Positions 27,557-37,180 of a DNA stretch of 64,000 bases are shown piece after piece; within the stretch, counting starts at the first letter, position 1; every line of letters starts with the position of its first letter. Both the position numbers and the translations under genes were made by a program. The notes under the pieces were generated by a model that had not been told where the DNA came from, made no database searches, and saw only the letters and a list, made by a program, of their open reading frames with translations. The stretch spans positions 124,001-188,000 of the forward strand of contig CANNFQ010000004.1 in the NCBI GenBank assembly GCA_947503925.1, read 5' to 3'. This DNA comes from an uncultured Paracoccaceae bacterium. GTDB taxonomy: Bacteria; Pseudomonadota; Alphaproteobacteria; Rhodobacterales; Rhodobacteraceae.

Positions 27557-27790
27557 TCAGTCCAGGATGGAGCCAAAGCTGTCGTCACGCATGACCAGAT
27601 GATCACCGTCCAGGGCCAATGTGCGGGTCCGGCCAGCGGCGACCACATCAAAGGGGACGGTGCTGCAATCATCGCAGCTACCCACAACATCCATCCAGGA
27701 TGTATCTGACTGAGTCGCTACCATACGCCGCGCCACCATCTGCAAAGTGGCTTTGCGCTCGGGGCGGTCGAAATCAACATGGGCATTCAT
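27557..27790 (-). CDS. Small hypothetical protein with CxxC motif
   Basis: 77 residues. GGAGAG seven bases before the ATG is a good RBS. The middle has SCDDCSTVPFDVVAAG, a CxxC that could bind metal or form a disulfide, followed by strand-rich sequence. No family recognised. It converges on the DUF1801 gene with 9 bp between the stops, and stands alone on its strand. Confidence 0.6.
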   Translation of the reverse strand: MNAHVDFDRPERKATLQMVARRMVATQSDTSWMDVVGSCDDCSTVPFDVVAAGRTRTLALDGDHLVMRDDSFGSILD

Positions 27791-27983
27791 GGCAGTCTCT
27801 CCAACGGGTGGCCTATCGGCAATATTCCCCCGCTTTGCGGCTAAACCGTGTCACGCTTCGCGCTGAATTGGACAAAGTTTGGGGCTTTTGCCCTGTTAAA
27901 TACGCCTTAAACGCCTAATAAAATAACAATTTCCCCAACACCGGGCGATTGTTGCAGTTCGGGCGACAAGGCCCGGCCCGTGA

Positions 27984-30239
27984 CTACTTGCGCGTGCGCT
28001 TGACCTTGCGCGCCGTCTTTGCCGACTTTTTCCGCGCCGATCCCTGCTTGCGGCGCGGCGGCTTGCCACGTCCCCGGCTGGGGCCGCGCGGCATGGTACG
28101 ATCTTCCAATGTCAGCATTTCGACAATCAATCCGCCGGTGACTGGTGCCGCCTCAACCAGTTTGACAGTCACACGCTGCCCCAACCCGATAATCGTGCCG
28201 GTATCAGCGCCCATCAGCGTCTGACTATCAGCGTCATAGTCGAAATATTCGCGCCCCAAGGTGCGGATCGGGATCATCCCGTCGGCGCCGGTTTCATCCA
28301 GCCGCACAAAGACCCCGAATTTCGCGATGCCGCTGATCCGGCCGGTCAGTTCCGTGCCAACCCGATCCGACAGGAAGGCGGCAAGGTAACGATCCGCCGT
28401 GTCGCGTTCTGCCATCATGGACCGGCGTTCGGTATCGCTGATCTGTTTGCCGGTCGCGGCAAGATGTTCGACATCCCACGGGCTCAGCCCGTCATCACCC
28501 CAGCCATGTGCCGTGATCAGCGCCCGATGCACGATCAGATCAGCGTAACGGCGGATGGGCGAGGTGAAATGCGCATAGGCGCGCAGGGCCAACCCGAAAT
28601 GGCCGAAATTATCGGGGCTGTAATAGGCCTGTGTCATGGATCGCAACGTGGCCATGTTTACAAGTTCGGCGTTTTCGGTGTCTGCCGCCCCGGTCAGCAA
28701 CTTGTTCAAATGGGCGGTTTTCAGGACCTGCCCCTTGGCCAGCACAAGGCCGGAGGCTTGGGCCACCTCGCGCAGGGCGTCCAGTTTTTCAGGGCTTGGT
28801 TCCTCATGCACCCGGAAAAGCTGGGGCGACTTGCGCCCAATCAATGTTTCTGCAGCGGCGACATTGGCCAGAACCATGAATTCCTCGATCAACCGATGGG
28901 CATCGAGCCGGTCCTTATGGTTCACGGATGTCACTTTGCCATCGTCACCCAGAACGATCTGCCGCTCTGGCAAGTCCAGTTCCAGTGGCTCACGGCGCGC
29001 GCGCGCCTTCATCAATGCGGCATAAGCTGCATAAAGCGGGGCGATGATGTCATCCATCATCGGGGCGACCTTGTCGTTGGCCGCCCCGTCCACGGCTGCC
29101 TGCACTTCTTCGTAATTCAGTGAGGCGACCGATTTCATCAGCCCGCGATGAAAACTGTGGTCGATCTTGTTGCCTTGTGCGTCAATGCGCATCGCAACCG
29201 CAAGGCAGGCCCGTTCGACCCCTTCATGCAGGGAACATAGATCACCTGACAGCCGGTCGGGCAGCATCGGCACAACCCGGTCAGGGAAATAGGTCGAGTT
29301 GCCACGCTTGCGCGCTTCACGGTCCAGTGCGGTATCCGGGGTCACGTAATGTGCGACGTCGGCTATGGCGACCCAGATGATGAAGCCGCCCTTGTTCTTT
29401 GGGTCCGGGTCAGCCTCAACATAGCAGGCATCGTCGTGGTCGCGGGCATCCCACGGGTCGATGGTGATCAGGGGCATGTCGCGCAGGTCGCGGCGTTTGC
29501 CAAGGCCCGCAGGTTTGGCCGCATCAGCCTCGGCGACTACCGCATCAGGGAAGTGATCGGGGATGCCGTGCTGGTGGATCGCGATCAGGGACACGGCGCG
29601 CGGTTCAGACGGGTCGCCTAGCCGTGCGACAATGCGTGCTCTTGGCAGGCCCATGCGGCCCTTTGGGCCCGCTTGTTCGGCCTCAACCAGTTCACCATCC
29701 TTCGCGCCACCCGTCGCCCCGGCGGCAACCGTCCACTGCCGGTCGCTTCCCTTGTCGATGGGCAAGACACGCCCACCTTCGGAACCTGCCCGGAACACAC
29801 CAAGAATGCGCTGCGGGTTTGTGCCGACGCGCCGAATCATCCGGGCGATGTGGCTATGGGCCTCATTGGCATCCACCGTGAGACGGCCCAAAATGCGATC
29901 ACCCGCCCCCAATGCCGGATCAGAGGATCGCAACATCATCAGGATGACAGGTTCCGGCCCTTTGCCTTTCCATTCGAGCGGACGGGCAAAAAGATCACCA
30001 TCGGCATCCGGGCCGGTAATTTCAAGCACGGCGACAGGGGGCAGTTCTTCGGCATCGCGATAGCTGTTGCGCCGCTTCGCCAACTTGCCTTCGTCCTGCA
30101 ATTCTTTCAGCAAACGCTTCAGATCGATGCGGGCAGCGCCCTTGATGCCAAAGGCTTTGGCAATGTCACGTTTGGCCGTCTTGGTGGGGTTGTCCGAAAT
30201 CCAGGACAGGATCTCGGACTTTGAGGGAATGTTGTTCAT
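27984..30239 (-). CDS. rnr: Ribonuclease R
   Basis: 751 residues from ATG 30239 with GGGGG upstream; the frame has a GTG five codons earlier. N-terminal helix-turn-helix/cold-shock region, then RNB nuclease domain with the metal-binding aspartates in LITIDPWDARDHDDACYVE near residue 268, FTSPIRRYADLIVHRAL near 560, S1 domain near 640 and a basic lysine/arginine-rich tail (RGKPPRRKQGSARKK). It degrades structured RNA 3' to 5'. A hairpin pair lies between it and dapE upstream. Confidence 0.94.
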   Translation of the reverse strand: MNNIPSKSEILSWISDNPTKTAKRDIAKAFGIKGAARIDLKRLLKELQDEGKLAKRRNSYRDAEELPPVAVLEITGPDADGDLFARPLEWKGKGPEPVILMMLRSSDPALGAGDRILGRLTVDANEAHSHIARMIRRVGTNPQRILGVFRAGSEGGRVLPIDKGSDRQWTVAAGATGGAKDGELVEAEQAGPKGRMGLPRARIVARLGDPSEPRAVSLIAIHQHGIPDHFPDAVVAEADAAKPAGLGKRRDLRDMPLITIDPWDARDHDDACYVEADPDPKNKGGFIIWVAIADVAHYVTPDTALDREARKRGNSTYFPDRVVPMLPDRLSGDLCSLHEGVERACLAVAMRIDAQGNKIDHSFHRGLMKSVASLNYEEVQAAVDGAANDKVAPMMDDIIAPLYAAYAALMKARARREPLELDLPERQIVLGDDGKVTSVNHKDRLDAHRLIEEFMVLANVAAAETLIGRKSPQLFRVHEEPSPEKLDALREVAQASGLVLAKGQVLKTAHLNKLLTGAADTENAELVNMATLRSMTQAYYSPDNFGHFGLALRAYAHFTSPIRRYADLIVHRALITAHGWGDDGLSPWDVEHLAATGKQISDTERRSMMAERDTADRYLAAFLSDRVGTELTGRISGIAKFGVFVRLDETGADGMIPIRTLGREYFDYDADSQTLMGADTGTIIGLGQRVTVKLVEAAPVTGGLIVEMLTLEDRTMPRGPSRGRGKPPRRKQGSARKKSAKTARKVKRTRK

Positions 30240-30294
30240 GCCCCCGCGTAGCACGCCAAATCCAGTCAGCCAATTCCCGGCACAGGAATTGGAA

Positions 30295-30339
30295 AAAATC
30301 CTTGGAAGGATTTTGTCCAGACTTTTTCAAAAAATCTGG
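30295..30339. repeat. Double hairpin between dapE and rnr, AAATCC/GGATTT type
   Basis: First stem 30295-30302/30307-30314 (AAAATCCT with AGGATTTT, loop of 4). Second stem 30317-30327/30329-30339 has CCAGA and TCTGG arms closing a T5/A5 stretch with one mismatch. The arrangement of an AT-rich hairpin next to the GGATTT palindrome matches the element between dnaN and recF in reverse orientation. Confidence 0.6.
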
Positions 30340-30353
30340 TTGCGCCACGCTGA

Positions 30354-31499
30354 TCAGGCAAAGTAATCGGTGAGGATGCGTTTATAGATTGCCTTGAGTT
30401 GGCCGATTTGATCGATGGCCACACGTTCATCCACCTGATGCATGGTCTTGCCGACCAGACCAAATTCGACCACCGGGCAATGATCCTTCACAAAGCGGGC
30501 GTCCGACGTCCCGCCCGAGGTGGACAAGACCGGCTTGACCCCAGTTTCGGTTTCCACCGCCCTTGCAACAAGATCAGACAAGTCACCCGGCGGTGTCAGA
30601 AAACTTTCGCCCGACACTTTCACATTGATATCAATATCCACGTCGAATGTATCGGTGACGCGACCGGCCTCTTCCCCCATCCAATCGACGATGGCCTGAC
30701 TGGAATGGGCATCGTTGAACCGCACATTGACGGCCGCCGTGCATTGCGCCGGGATCACGTTTGTCGCCGGGTTTCCAGTATCCATGGTCACGACAGCAAG
30801 GGTTGAAGGATCAAAATGCGCTGTGCCGCCGTCCAGCACATGAGATGACAGCCGGTCGACGAGGCGGGCGAGCGCCGGGATCGGGTTTTTCGCCCGATGC
30901 GGATAGGCGGAATGCCCTTGCACCCCGCGCACCGTGAACCATGCGGTCAGTGACCCGCGCCGTCCGATTTTCATCGCCTCGCCCATCACATCGGGGCAGG
31001 TTGGCTCACCCACCAAACAGACGCTCATCGCTTCGCCCTGCGTCGCCATCCAATCGAGCAGCGCGGTGGTGCCATGCAAGGCGTCACCTTCCTCATCCCC
31101 GGTAATAGCCAAGACCACCGCACCGTCAGGCGGTGTTTCGATTACAAAGTCAATGGCCGCGGCGGCAAAGGCGGCCACACCCGATTTCATATCCGTGGCC
31201 CCGCGCCCATAAAGGTAACCATCCCTGATCTCGGCCCCAAAGGGCAGGACAGACCAGTCGTTTTCATTGCCAACAGGCACAACATCCGTATGGCCATTGA
31301 ACCCGAATGTGCGGTTCGCCCCCTTGCGCCCCCAACGGGCATAGAGGTTGGGGACGCCGCCACGATCCACGCGAGTGCAGGCAAAACCGCCTGCGGTTAG
31401 CAGTTTTTCCAGACGGATAAGCGCGCCACCTTCCGCCGGTGTTACAGAGGGGCAGCGCACCAGATCAGCGGTGAGGGCGACGGGGTCAATTGGGGTCAT
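30354..31499 (-). CDS. dapE: Succinyl-diaminopimelate desuccinylase
   Basis: 381 residues from ATG 31499, preceded by AAAGGAG; a longer frame start at 31556 is not needed. M20 peptidase fold with zinc ligands in [12 protein letters not shown] (near 66) and [14 protein letters not shown] with the general base Glu near 134; the dimerization domain is between. It removes succinate to give LL-diaminopimelate for lysine and peptidoglycan. dapD lies a few genes upstream on the same strand, so this is a dap cluster interrupted by small genes. Confidence 0.94.
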   Translation of the reverse strand: MTPIDPVALTADLVRCPSVTPAEGGALIRLEKLLTAGGFACTRVDRGGVPNLYARWGRKGANRTFGFNGHTDVVPVGNENDWSVLPFGAEIRDGYLYGRGATDMKSGVAAFAAAAIDFVIETPPDGAVVLAITGDEEGDALHGTTALLDWMATQGEAMSVCLVGEPTCPDVMGEAMKIGRRGSLTAWFTVRGVQGHSAYPHRAKNPIPALARLVDRLSSHVLDGGTAHFDPSTLAVVTMDTGNPATNVIPAQCTAAVNVRFNDAHSSQAIVDWMGEEAGRVTDTFDVDIDINVKVSGESFLTPPGDLSDLVARAVETETGVKPVLSTSGGTSDARFVKDHCPVVEFGLVGKTMHQVDERVAIDQIGQLKAIYKRILTDYFA

Positions 31500-31552
31500 G
31501 ACAAGGCTCCTTTCGGGTTTGGCTACCCGGATGGATCGGCGGATGCAAACCG

Positions 31553-32062
31553 TCATAGGTGATGTTCCAGATAGACCAGATAAGGATCGAGTTCCGGGCC
31601 GTTGAAATTCTCGGCGTAGCGGGGAATGCGTCTGAAACCATGTCGTTCATACATGGTCAGCATGGGTGTATTGCCCTTGATCGTATCGGCAGAGAGCGTC
31701 TTGCAACCCATGCGGCGCGCCTCTGCCATCCGCATCTCAAACAAGCGGCTGCCAAGCCCAAGACCTTGCGCCTGGGGTCTGACGAACATGCGCTTCAATT
31801 CTGTCGCATCATCGCGGATCATACGGATCATGCCGCAGCCCATCAGCGTGCCGTCTTGGGCCGTGGCCGGCAGTAGTCGGTTGCGCGGCGGGAGGAAATC
31901 ATCCGAGTGGGCAAGGGTTTCGACAGCCCCGTCCGCCGGTTCTATTTGCGAGCCGCCGATGGCATTCAGCTTTGTGCGGATTACGGAATAAAACTGACAA
32001 AGCAGTTTTTCGAGCGCTGCTGGGTTTGGGACTTCGGAGACAAAGGAAACCGCGATCTTCAT
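31553..32062 (-). CDS. GNAT-family N-acetyltransferase
   Basis: 169 residues. Motif A reads [29 protein letters not shown] near residues 89-117, followed by [21 protein letters not shown] and the terminal YLVYLEHHL. Similar small acetyltransferases act on amino acids or drugs. It sits inside the dap cluster, 53 bp before dapE, and a GGATTT hairpin lies just upstream at 32113-32132. No link to lysine synthesis is visible in the sequence. Confidence 0.82.
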   Translation of the reverse strand: MKIAVSFVSEVPNPAALEKLLCQFYSVIRTKLNAIGGSQIEPADGAVETLAHSDDFLPPRNRLLPATAQDGTLMGCGMIRMIRDDATELKRMFVRPQAQGLGLGSRLFEMRMAEARRMGCKTLSADTIKGNTPMLTMYERHGFRRIPRYAENFNGPELDPYLVYLEHHL

Positions 32063-32112
32063 AACGGTGCGGTTTGCGCAGAAGCGCGCCAGAAATAACT
32101 AAATCTCGGTGT

Positions 32113-32132
32113 CAAATCCTTTGCAGGATTTG
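32113..32132. repeat. AAATCC/GGATTT hairpin
   Basis: CAAATCCT (32113-32120), TTGC loop, AGGATTTG (32125-32132): a perfect 8-bp stem between the acetyltransferase start and the stop of the gene upstream. Third copy of this palindrome in the window. No AT-rich partner hairpin here. Confidence 0.6.
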
Positions 32133-32149
32133 GTGGCTGTGGCCGTTCA

Positions 32150-32482
32150 TTACGCATTCTCATCAAAAAACGGCGTCATCTGTGCGACGATGACGCTGTT
32201 TTCATCCAGCGCCCGCTGCATCAGCGCCCTTTCGTCGTCCGAGATATCGTGGCCCTCGGCCAGCCGTTCATCCAACGTGCCATAGCCCGACACATCCAAC
32301 GGGGCCAGATCGGCCTGTTTGAGGATGGCAACGGTTTCGCGTACCGCCTCCGCCTCATCCACGCCGCTGGCATAACACATCAGGGCACCACCTGTGGCTC
32401 CTTCGGGCAACCCGTCGCCTGTATTCCGGCCAACCTCGACCAGCAGCGTGTAGACCTTTTGCTTTGATGTCTTGGTCGCCAT
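32150..32482 (-). CDS. Conserved hypothetical protein of the dap cluster
   Basis: 110 residues from ATG 32482. Contains KVYTLLVEVGRNTGDGLPEGATGGALMCYASGVDEAEAVRETV, a ferredoxin-like beta-alpha pattern, then acidic helices to the C-terminus. I do not recognise a named family. It follows the small membrane protein gene by 8 bp, so dapD, the membrane protein and this gene look like one operon. Function in lysine synthesis is not shown by the sequence. Confidence 0.68.
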   Translation of the reverse strand: MATKTSKQKVYTLLVEVGRNTGDGLPEGATGGALMCYASGVDEAEAVRETVAILKQADLAPLDVSGYGTLDERLAEGHDISDDERALMQRALDENSVIVAQMTPFFDENA

Positions 32483-32490
32483 GGCTTGCA

Positions 32491-32766
32491 CTATTCCTTG
32501 TCTTCCCAGCGGGATCGCACTGCCCAGATGGTTGAGACGATGATCACAATCTGCAAAGGCGCATAGATGACAGCCATCAAAAACAGAACCAGCCAGAATA
32601 ATGACAGCTGCATCAGATAGATAAATGTCAGCGCCGGGTTCCACAATGCGGCAAGCAACAGGGCGATGATCAGCACGTCAGCGGCCACCGGCAGCCATGC
32701 TGCCTTGAACGACGGACGTTCACCCGTCGCGATGCGCTTGCGCGCCAGTGTCCGGCTGATGATCAC
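32491..32766 (-). CDS. Small membrane protein
   Basis: 91 residues with GTG start adjoining the dapD stop. Two clear hydrophobic spans: VAADVLIIALLLAALW and LMQLSLFWLVLFLMAVIYAPLQIVIIVSTIWAV, the second long enough for two helices. Basic N-terminus and acidic C-terminus (RWEDKE). No known family. Tight linkage suggests co-expression with dapD. Confidence 0.68.
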   Translation of the reverse strand: MIISRTLARKRIATGERPSFKAAWLPVAADVLIIALLLAALWNPALTFIYLMQLSLFWLVLFLMAVIYAPLQIVIIVSTIWAVRSRWEDKE

Positions 32767-33594
32767 CTAGTCGCGCAAGAGTTCGTTGATGCCGGTCTTG
32801 GATCGGGTCCGTTCATCCACTCGTTTCACGATCACGGCACAATAAAGGTTGATCCCGTTTTTCGACGGCATGGAGCCTGCAACGACCACCGAATAGGGGG
32901 GCACTTCGCCATACATGACCTCACCGGTTTCGCGGTCTACAATCTTGGTCGACTGGCCGATAAAGACCCCCATACCAAGCACAGAGCCTTCACGGACGAT
33001 ACAGCCTTCGACGACTTCAGAGCGCGCGCCGATAAAGCAGTTATCTTCGATAATCGTCGGCCCCGCCTGCATGGGCTCCAACACGCCGCCGATACCAACG
33101 CCACCGGACAGGTGCACGTTCTTTCCGATCTGGGCGCAGGACCCGACCGTGGCCCAGGTATCAACCATCGTGCCTTCGTCGACATAGGCACCAAGGTTCA
33201 CGAAGGACGGCATCAAAACCACGCCGGGGGCAATAAAGGCCGATTTGCGCACAACACAGTTTGGCACGGCCCGAAAGCCTGCGGCCTTCCATTGATTGTC
33301 GCCCCAGCCTTTGAATTTGCTATCGACCTTGTCCCACCAGCCACCGGCCTGCGGGCCGCCATCCTGCTGTTCCATGTCCTTGATGCGGAAACCCAAAAGC
33401 ACGGCCTTCTTGGCCCATTGGTTCACATGCCAGGATCCATCATCCTGCTTTTCAGCAACACGCAACTTGCCACCGTCCAGCGCGTTTAGCGTATCCTCGA
33501 TCGCCTCGCGCGTTTCGCCGGTGGTTGCGGGGGTAATGGTATCGCGGGCATTCCACGCGGCTTCGATGGCGGTTTCAAGGGCAGCATTGGACAT
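32767..33594 (-). CDS. dapD: Tetrahydrodipicolinate N-succinyltransferase
   Basis: 275 residues from ATG 33594. The left-handed beta-helix of hexapeptide repeats is visible from about residue 110 ([21 protein letters not shown], then [22 protein letters not shown] and [26 protein letters not shown]). The enzyme uses succinyl-CoA to trap tetrahydrodipicolinate in its open form for lysine and diaminopimelate synthesis. The frame extends upstream to 33891 but the conserved N-terminus is [22 protein letters not shown]-family gene runs divergently 135 bp away. Confidence 0.94.
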   Translation of the reverse strand: MSNAALETAIEAAWNARDTITPATTGETREAIEDTLNALDGGKLRVAEKQDDGSWHVNQWAKKAVLLGFRIKDMEQQDGGPQAGGWWDKVDSKFKGWGDNQWKAAGFRAVPNCVVRKSAFIAPGVVLMPSFVNLGAYVDEGTMVDTWATVGSCAQIGKNVHLSGGVGIGGVLEPMQAGPTIIEDNCFIGARSEVVEGCIVREGSVLGMGVFIGQSTKIVDRETGEVMYGEVPPYSVVVAGSMPSKNGINLYCAVIVKRVDERTRSKTGINELLRD

Positions 33595-33729
33595 ATTTGT
33601 CTCCCATCCATGGATTTGGGGGTATCTAGCCCGGCTTACCTGATCAATCAACGGCGCGCTGCGGCGTATTTCAATTGCATCTGGCGCGCGCGCAGGCAAC
33701 GCTGGGGCGGAATAACACAGGACATCCGC

Positions 33730-34575
33730 ATGCAAGACAACCGACATCATCCGTTTCGCGACAGCCATCAGGACCGCGAGGCTGCCACACATATCCCCGA
33801 TACGCCGCAAACACGTGCGCCATCCTATGCGCTGGCCTTTGCGGACGAGGATTTCCTGTGTCGCCCTGAACTGCGTCCGGTGCGGTTGCAACTGGAATTG
33901 CTGAAGCCTGAAATGCTGATGAATGAAGCCGGGATTGATTCAACCATCGTGCTGTTTGGCGGGGCGCGTATCCCAGCCCCGGCGAATAAGGACAGCGCGC
34001 GGACAGAGACCCTTGCCGACCTATCGAAATACTATGATGAGGCGCGCCGCTTTGCGCAGCTTATGACCGAACGGTCACTGAAATCGGGCGGAACAGAAGA
34101 TGTGATCGTCACCGGCGGCGGGCCGGGCGTCATGGAGGCGGGCAATCGCGGTGCGCTGGATGCGGGCGGCAAGTCGATCGGGCTGAATATCGTGTTGCCG
34201 CATGAGCAGGCCCCGAATGAATATGTGACGCCCGATCTTTGCTTCAACTTTCACTACTTCGCGATCCGCAAGATGCATTTCCTGATGCGCGCCTCGGCGG
34301 TCTGCGTCTTTCCGGGCGGTTTTGGCACATTGGATGAGATGTTCGAGGCGCTGACCCTGATACAGACCGGGCGCATGGCACGGGTGCCATTTCTGCTTTT
34401 CGGGCAATCATTCTGGGAAAAGATCATCAATTGGGAAGCGCTGTCGGATGCCGGCACCATCTCGGCCGAAGATCTGGACCTGTTCCGGTTCGTTGAAACG
34501 GCGGAAGAAGCGATTGCGGCTTTGGACAACTGGGATGGCAAAGGCGAAAAGCGTGGACTGATCCCGGGGCGCTGA
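33730..34575 (+). CDS. LOG-family protein (TIGR00730, lysine decarboxylase-like fold)
   Basis: 281 residues from ATG 33730. Rossmann-like fold with [21 protein letters not shown] near residues 129-149 and the signature [12 protein letters not shown] near 196-207. Proteins of this group are cytokinin-type nucleoside 5'-monophosphate phosphoribohydrolases or nucleotidases, despite old lysine decarboxylase labels. The first 45 residues (basic, histidine-rich) are poorly conserved. It converges on the LacI-type gene, 7 bp between the stops. Confidence 0.85.
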   Translation: MQDNRHHPFRDSHQDREAATHIPDTPQTRAPSYALAFADEDFLCRPELRPVRLQLELLKPEMLMNEAGIDSTIVLFGGARIPAPANKDSARTETLADLSKYYDEARRFAQLMTERSLKSGGTEDVIVTGGGPGVMEAGNRGALDAGGKSIGLNIVLPHEQAPNEYVTPDLCFNFHYFAIRKMHFLMRASAVCVFPGGFGTLDEMFEALTLIQTGRMARVPFLLFGQSFWEKIINWEALSDAGTISAEDLDLFRFVETAEEAIAALDNWDGKGEKRGLIPGR

Positions 34576-34582
34576 CCCCCGG

Positions 34583-35614
34583 TCATCGGGCGGTTGGAAT
34601 TTCCAGAAACTGCATTGGCGGCAATTCTGGCTGTTTGATGGCCTGAATTGCCGCTTTGGCCAGAAATTCACCCGCTGATCCCACCTCTTCTGCGATGGTC
34701 AGGATATCTTTGCACACGATTTTCAGAGCCGGCGACGCCTCTTTGGCGAAAACATCCATTTCCTTGCCAACGGTAACCCCGCGGTTTTCGACAATCGCAA
34801 AGGCAGCCAATGCGGATGCCGCTGATGCGGTGACAATCGCATCCGTATCAGGACGCGCGGTCAGATGGGCGGCGATCCCCTCTGCCACATCAGAGGTTTG
34901 GTTATCGCTTGTTACACTTTCAAGGATAGATAACTCGAGACCGGTTGCGGCGGCGCGTTCGCGCAGGCCGGACACCAGGTGCAAGGCATAGCTTTGGCGT
35001 AGTGGCGGGGCGACAACGGCCACATGTTTGCGGCCGCGTGCATGCAACATGTCGATGGCCAGCCGCCCATATGTTTCATTGTCGAAATCGTAATAGGGGT
35101 GCTGGTCCGACCAGTCGCTGCGGCCATGGGTGGCGAAGGGAAAGTGACGTTCCATCAGATAGGCGATGCGCTCATCCTCCGGTTCGATCTGGTTCAGGAT
35201 AACAGCGTCCGCCGATCCGGTTTCGTAGATATAACGAATCGGCTTCATAATATCGGTACTTGGGGAATAGGGCATGACATTCAGGTGAAAACTCGTGCCC
35301 TCAAAACCGCCCGCAACCGATGCAATCAGACGGGCGGTATGATTGTCATGTTCAGTCGACATCACAAGGCTGATGACATTGGTGCGACCCGTGCGCAGAC
35401 GGACCCCGGCACGGTTGGGGACATAGCCGATTTCATCGGCGATTTTGCGAATCAGCTTCTTGGTGTCGCTGCCGATATCAGGCGCGTCATTCAACGCACG
35501 CGACACGGTCGGGACTGCCAGGCCGCTGATCTTTGATATTGTTTTCAACGTTGGCTTTTGCGTCCGGCCCAATGTCGGATGCCCGTGCGCGGGGTCATTT
35601 TCATAGTCCGACAT
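34583..35614 (-). CDS. LacI-family transcriptional regulator
   Basis: 343 residues. N-terminal HTH with TLKTISKISGLAVPTVSRALND near residues 22-43 and hinge KKLIRKIADEIGYVPNRAGVRLRTGRT, then a periplasmic-binding-like sugar sensor domain. It is divergent from a CUT1 sugar transporter with 201 bp between the starts, the usual position for the operon's repressor. Two matching pseudo-palindromes (35763-35776 and 35783-35796) over the transporter promoter are its likely operators; no copy is seen near its own start. Confidence 0.9.
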   Translation of the reverse strand: MSDYENDPAHGHPTLGRTQKPTLKTISKISGLAVPTVSRALNDAPDIGSDTKKLIRKIADEIGYVPNRAGVRLRTGRTNVISLVMSTEHDNHTARLIASVAGGFEGTSFHLNVMPYSPSTDIMKPIRYIYETGSADAVILNQIEPEDERIAYLMERHFPFATHGRSDWSDQHPYYDFDNETYGRLAIDMLHARGRKHVAVVAPPLRQSYALHLVSGLRERAAATGLELSILESVTSDNQTSDVAEGIAAHLTARPDTDAIVTASAASALAAFAIVENRGVTVGKEMDVFAKEASPALKIVCKDILTIAEEVGSAGEFLAKAAIQAIKQPELPPMQFLEIPTAR

Positions 35615-35749
35615 GTCTATTTCCCCTTAGTCAACGCCGGTTTGCAGCAATTCTGCACTGCCAGACGCGCAGCGCGGCGGTGAACAGATGCGTTCAGAAT
35701 GCCCTTGGGCGTGACGACATTTCTTTCTTTCATACTGTCTTAATAATTC

Positions 35750-35777
35750 TTGCGAGGTCAATCTAAATCGTTATAGG
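35750..35777 (+). promoter_or_regulatory. Candidate promoter of the sugar transporter operon
   Basis: TTGCGA (35750-35755) and TATAGG (35772-35777), spacer 16 bp. Both match the sigma-70 consensus at four of six positions. The -10 is covered by the first operator-like palindrome, which would explain repression. Confidence 0.45.
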
Positions 35778-35796
35778 CTCTTCTACAACGATTTAG
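35763..35796. promoter_or_regulatory. Paired LacI-type operators, CTAAATCGATTTAG-like
   Basis: Site 1, CTAAATCGTTATAG (35763-35776), and site 2, CTACAACGATTTAG (35783-35796), each match 12 of 14 bases of the ideal palindrome with the central CG typical of LacI-family operators. Centres are exactly 20 bp apart, about two helix turns. The perfect halves face outward, so the whole is an 11-bp perfect inverted repeat with a 14-bp spacer. Confidence 0.65.
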
Positions 35797-35815
35797 AACC
35801 AGGGAGGAGATAATC

Positions 35816-37045
35816 GTGAAACTCACAACAAAACTGCTGGCAGCAACGGCTATGGTCGCGGCATCATCAGCATCGGCCGTCGAACTGGAAGTGACCCACT
35901 GGTGGACATCCGGTGGCGAGGCTGCGGCCGTGTCTGAATTCGCCAAAGCATTCAACGCGACAGAGCATACTTGGGTCGACGGTGCGATTGCCGGCTCTGG
36001 CGGGACGGCGCGCCCGATCATCATCTCGCGTATCCTTGGCGGCGATCCGATGCACGCTACGCAGTTGAACCATGGCCGTCAGGCTGAGGAACTGGTTGAG
36101 GCTGGCCTGATGCTTGACCTCACAGACGTCGCCGAAGCCGAAGGTTGGGCAGATGTTGTGAACCCGTCACGCCTGCTTGATAGCTGCACGTTGGACGGCA
36201 AAGTGTATTGCGTTCCTGTGAACATCCACTCCCCCCAGTGGCTGTGGCTGTCACATGCTGCCTATGAAAAGGCCGGAGTAGATGTGCCCGCTGATTGGTT
36301 CGAATTTGTCGATTCGGCCGATGCGCTGAAAGAGGCGGGCGTTGTGCCGCTCGCCATGGGTCAGCAATCCTGGCAGACAAACCTTGCCTTCGGCGCGATC
36401 ATGGTCGCTGTCGGTGGCACGGATCTGTATCTTGATGTTCTGACGAACAAGAACGCCGAGGCCGCAGCCAGCCCCGAAATGACCAAAGTTTTCGAAGCAT
36501 TCGCCGCGGCGCGTCTGCTGTCTGAAGGGTCGAATGTGCAGGATTGGAACCAGGCGACAAACCTGGTGATCACGGGTCAGGCCGGTGGCCAGATCCATGG
36601 TGACTGGGCGCAGGGCGAATTCCAGGTGGCCGAGCAGGTCGCAGGAACGGATTACACCTGCCTGCCCGGTCTGGGCGTGAACGAAATCATCGCAACCGGC
36701 GGTGATGCGTTCTATTTCCCGAAATCTGACGACCCGGAGATCACAGCGGCGCAAAAAGAACTGGCATCGCTGATGATCTCACGGGAAGTGCAGGTTGCAT
36801 TTAACCTCAAGAAAGGGTCGTTGCCGATCCGGGGTGACGTTGATCTTTCGGCTGCCAATGACTGCATGAAAAAGGGTCTGGCGATCCTTGCGGCCGGTAA
36901 CGTTCTGCCTGACGGCGTGAACGCGTTCTCTGCCGATACACAAGGCCAGATTGATGACCTGACCGTTGAATTCTGGAATGACACCAGCATCACGGTCGAA
37001 GACGCGCAGGCGCGTTACGTCGATATCATCGAAGACGCTGACTAA
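35816..37045 (+). CDS. Sugar ABC transporter, substrate-binding protein (CUT1)
   Basis: 409 residues, GTG start with GGGAGGAG upstream. Signal peptide MKLTTKLLAATAMVAASSAS, cleaved near Ala21. The mature start VELEVTHWWTSGGEAAAVSEFAKAFN is typical of glucose/mannose-type CUT1 binding proteins (extracellular solute-binding family 1). Motif NHGRQAEELVEAGLMLDL and a WxxP hinge region follow. It captures a sugar in the periplasm for the two permeases and ATPase downstream. The exact sugar cannot be told; the downstream isomerase and dehydrogenase suggest a non-glycolytic sugar or polyol. Confidence 0.9.
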   Translation: MKLTTKLLAATAMVAASSASAVELEVTHWWTSGGEAAAVSEFAKAFNATEHTWVDGAIAGSGGTARPIIISRILGGDPMHATQLNHGRQAEELVEAGLMLDLTDVAEAEGWADVVNPSRLLDSCTLDGKVYCVPVNIHSPQWLWLSHAAYEKAGVDVPADWFEFVDSADALKEAGVVPLAMGQQSWQTNLAFGAIMVAVGGTDLYLDVLTNKNAEAAASPEMTKVFEAFAAARLLSEGSNVQDWNQATNLVITGQAGGQIHGDWAQGEFQVAEQVAGTDYTCLPGLGVNEIIATGGDAFYFPKSDDPEITAAQKELASLMISREVQVAFNLKKGSLPIRGDVDLSAANDCMKKGLAILAAGNVLPDGVNAFSADTQGQIDDLTVEFWNDTSITVEDAQARYVDIIEDAD

Positions 37046-37059
37046 TATCTTAGCAGGCC

Positions 37060-37084
37060 GGCCCGTGGCGTAACGCTACGGGCC
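37060..37084 (+). terminator. Strong hairpin between binding protein and permease genes
   Basis: An 11-bp GC-rich stem (GGCCCGTGGCG with CGCTACGGGCC, one G-U pair) with a TAA loop, followed by TTGCCG rather than a T run. In sugar ABC operons such a hairpin after the binding-protein gene commonly protects the upstream mRNA and lowers permease expression. Confidence 0.65.
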
Positions 37085-37180
37085 TTGCCGCACAGCCATC
37101 TAAAGAACAGGCAGCTTTGAGCGCCCCCGAACGAACTGGGGTGTGTTGACCTACCTGACAGCCAGTAAACGGGGGATGAA

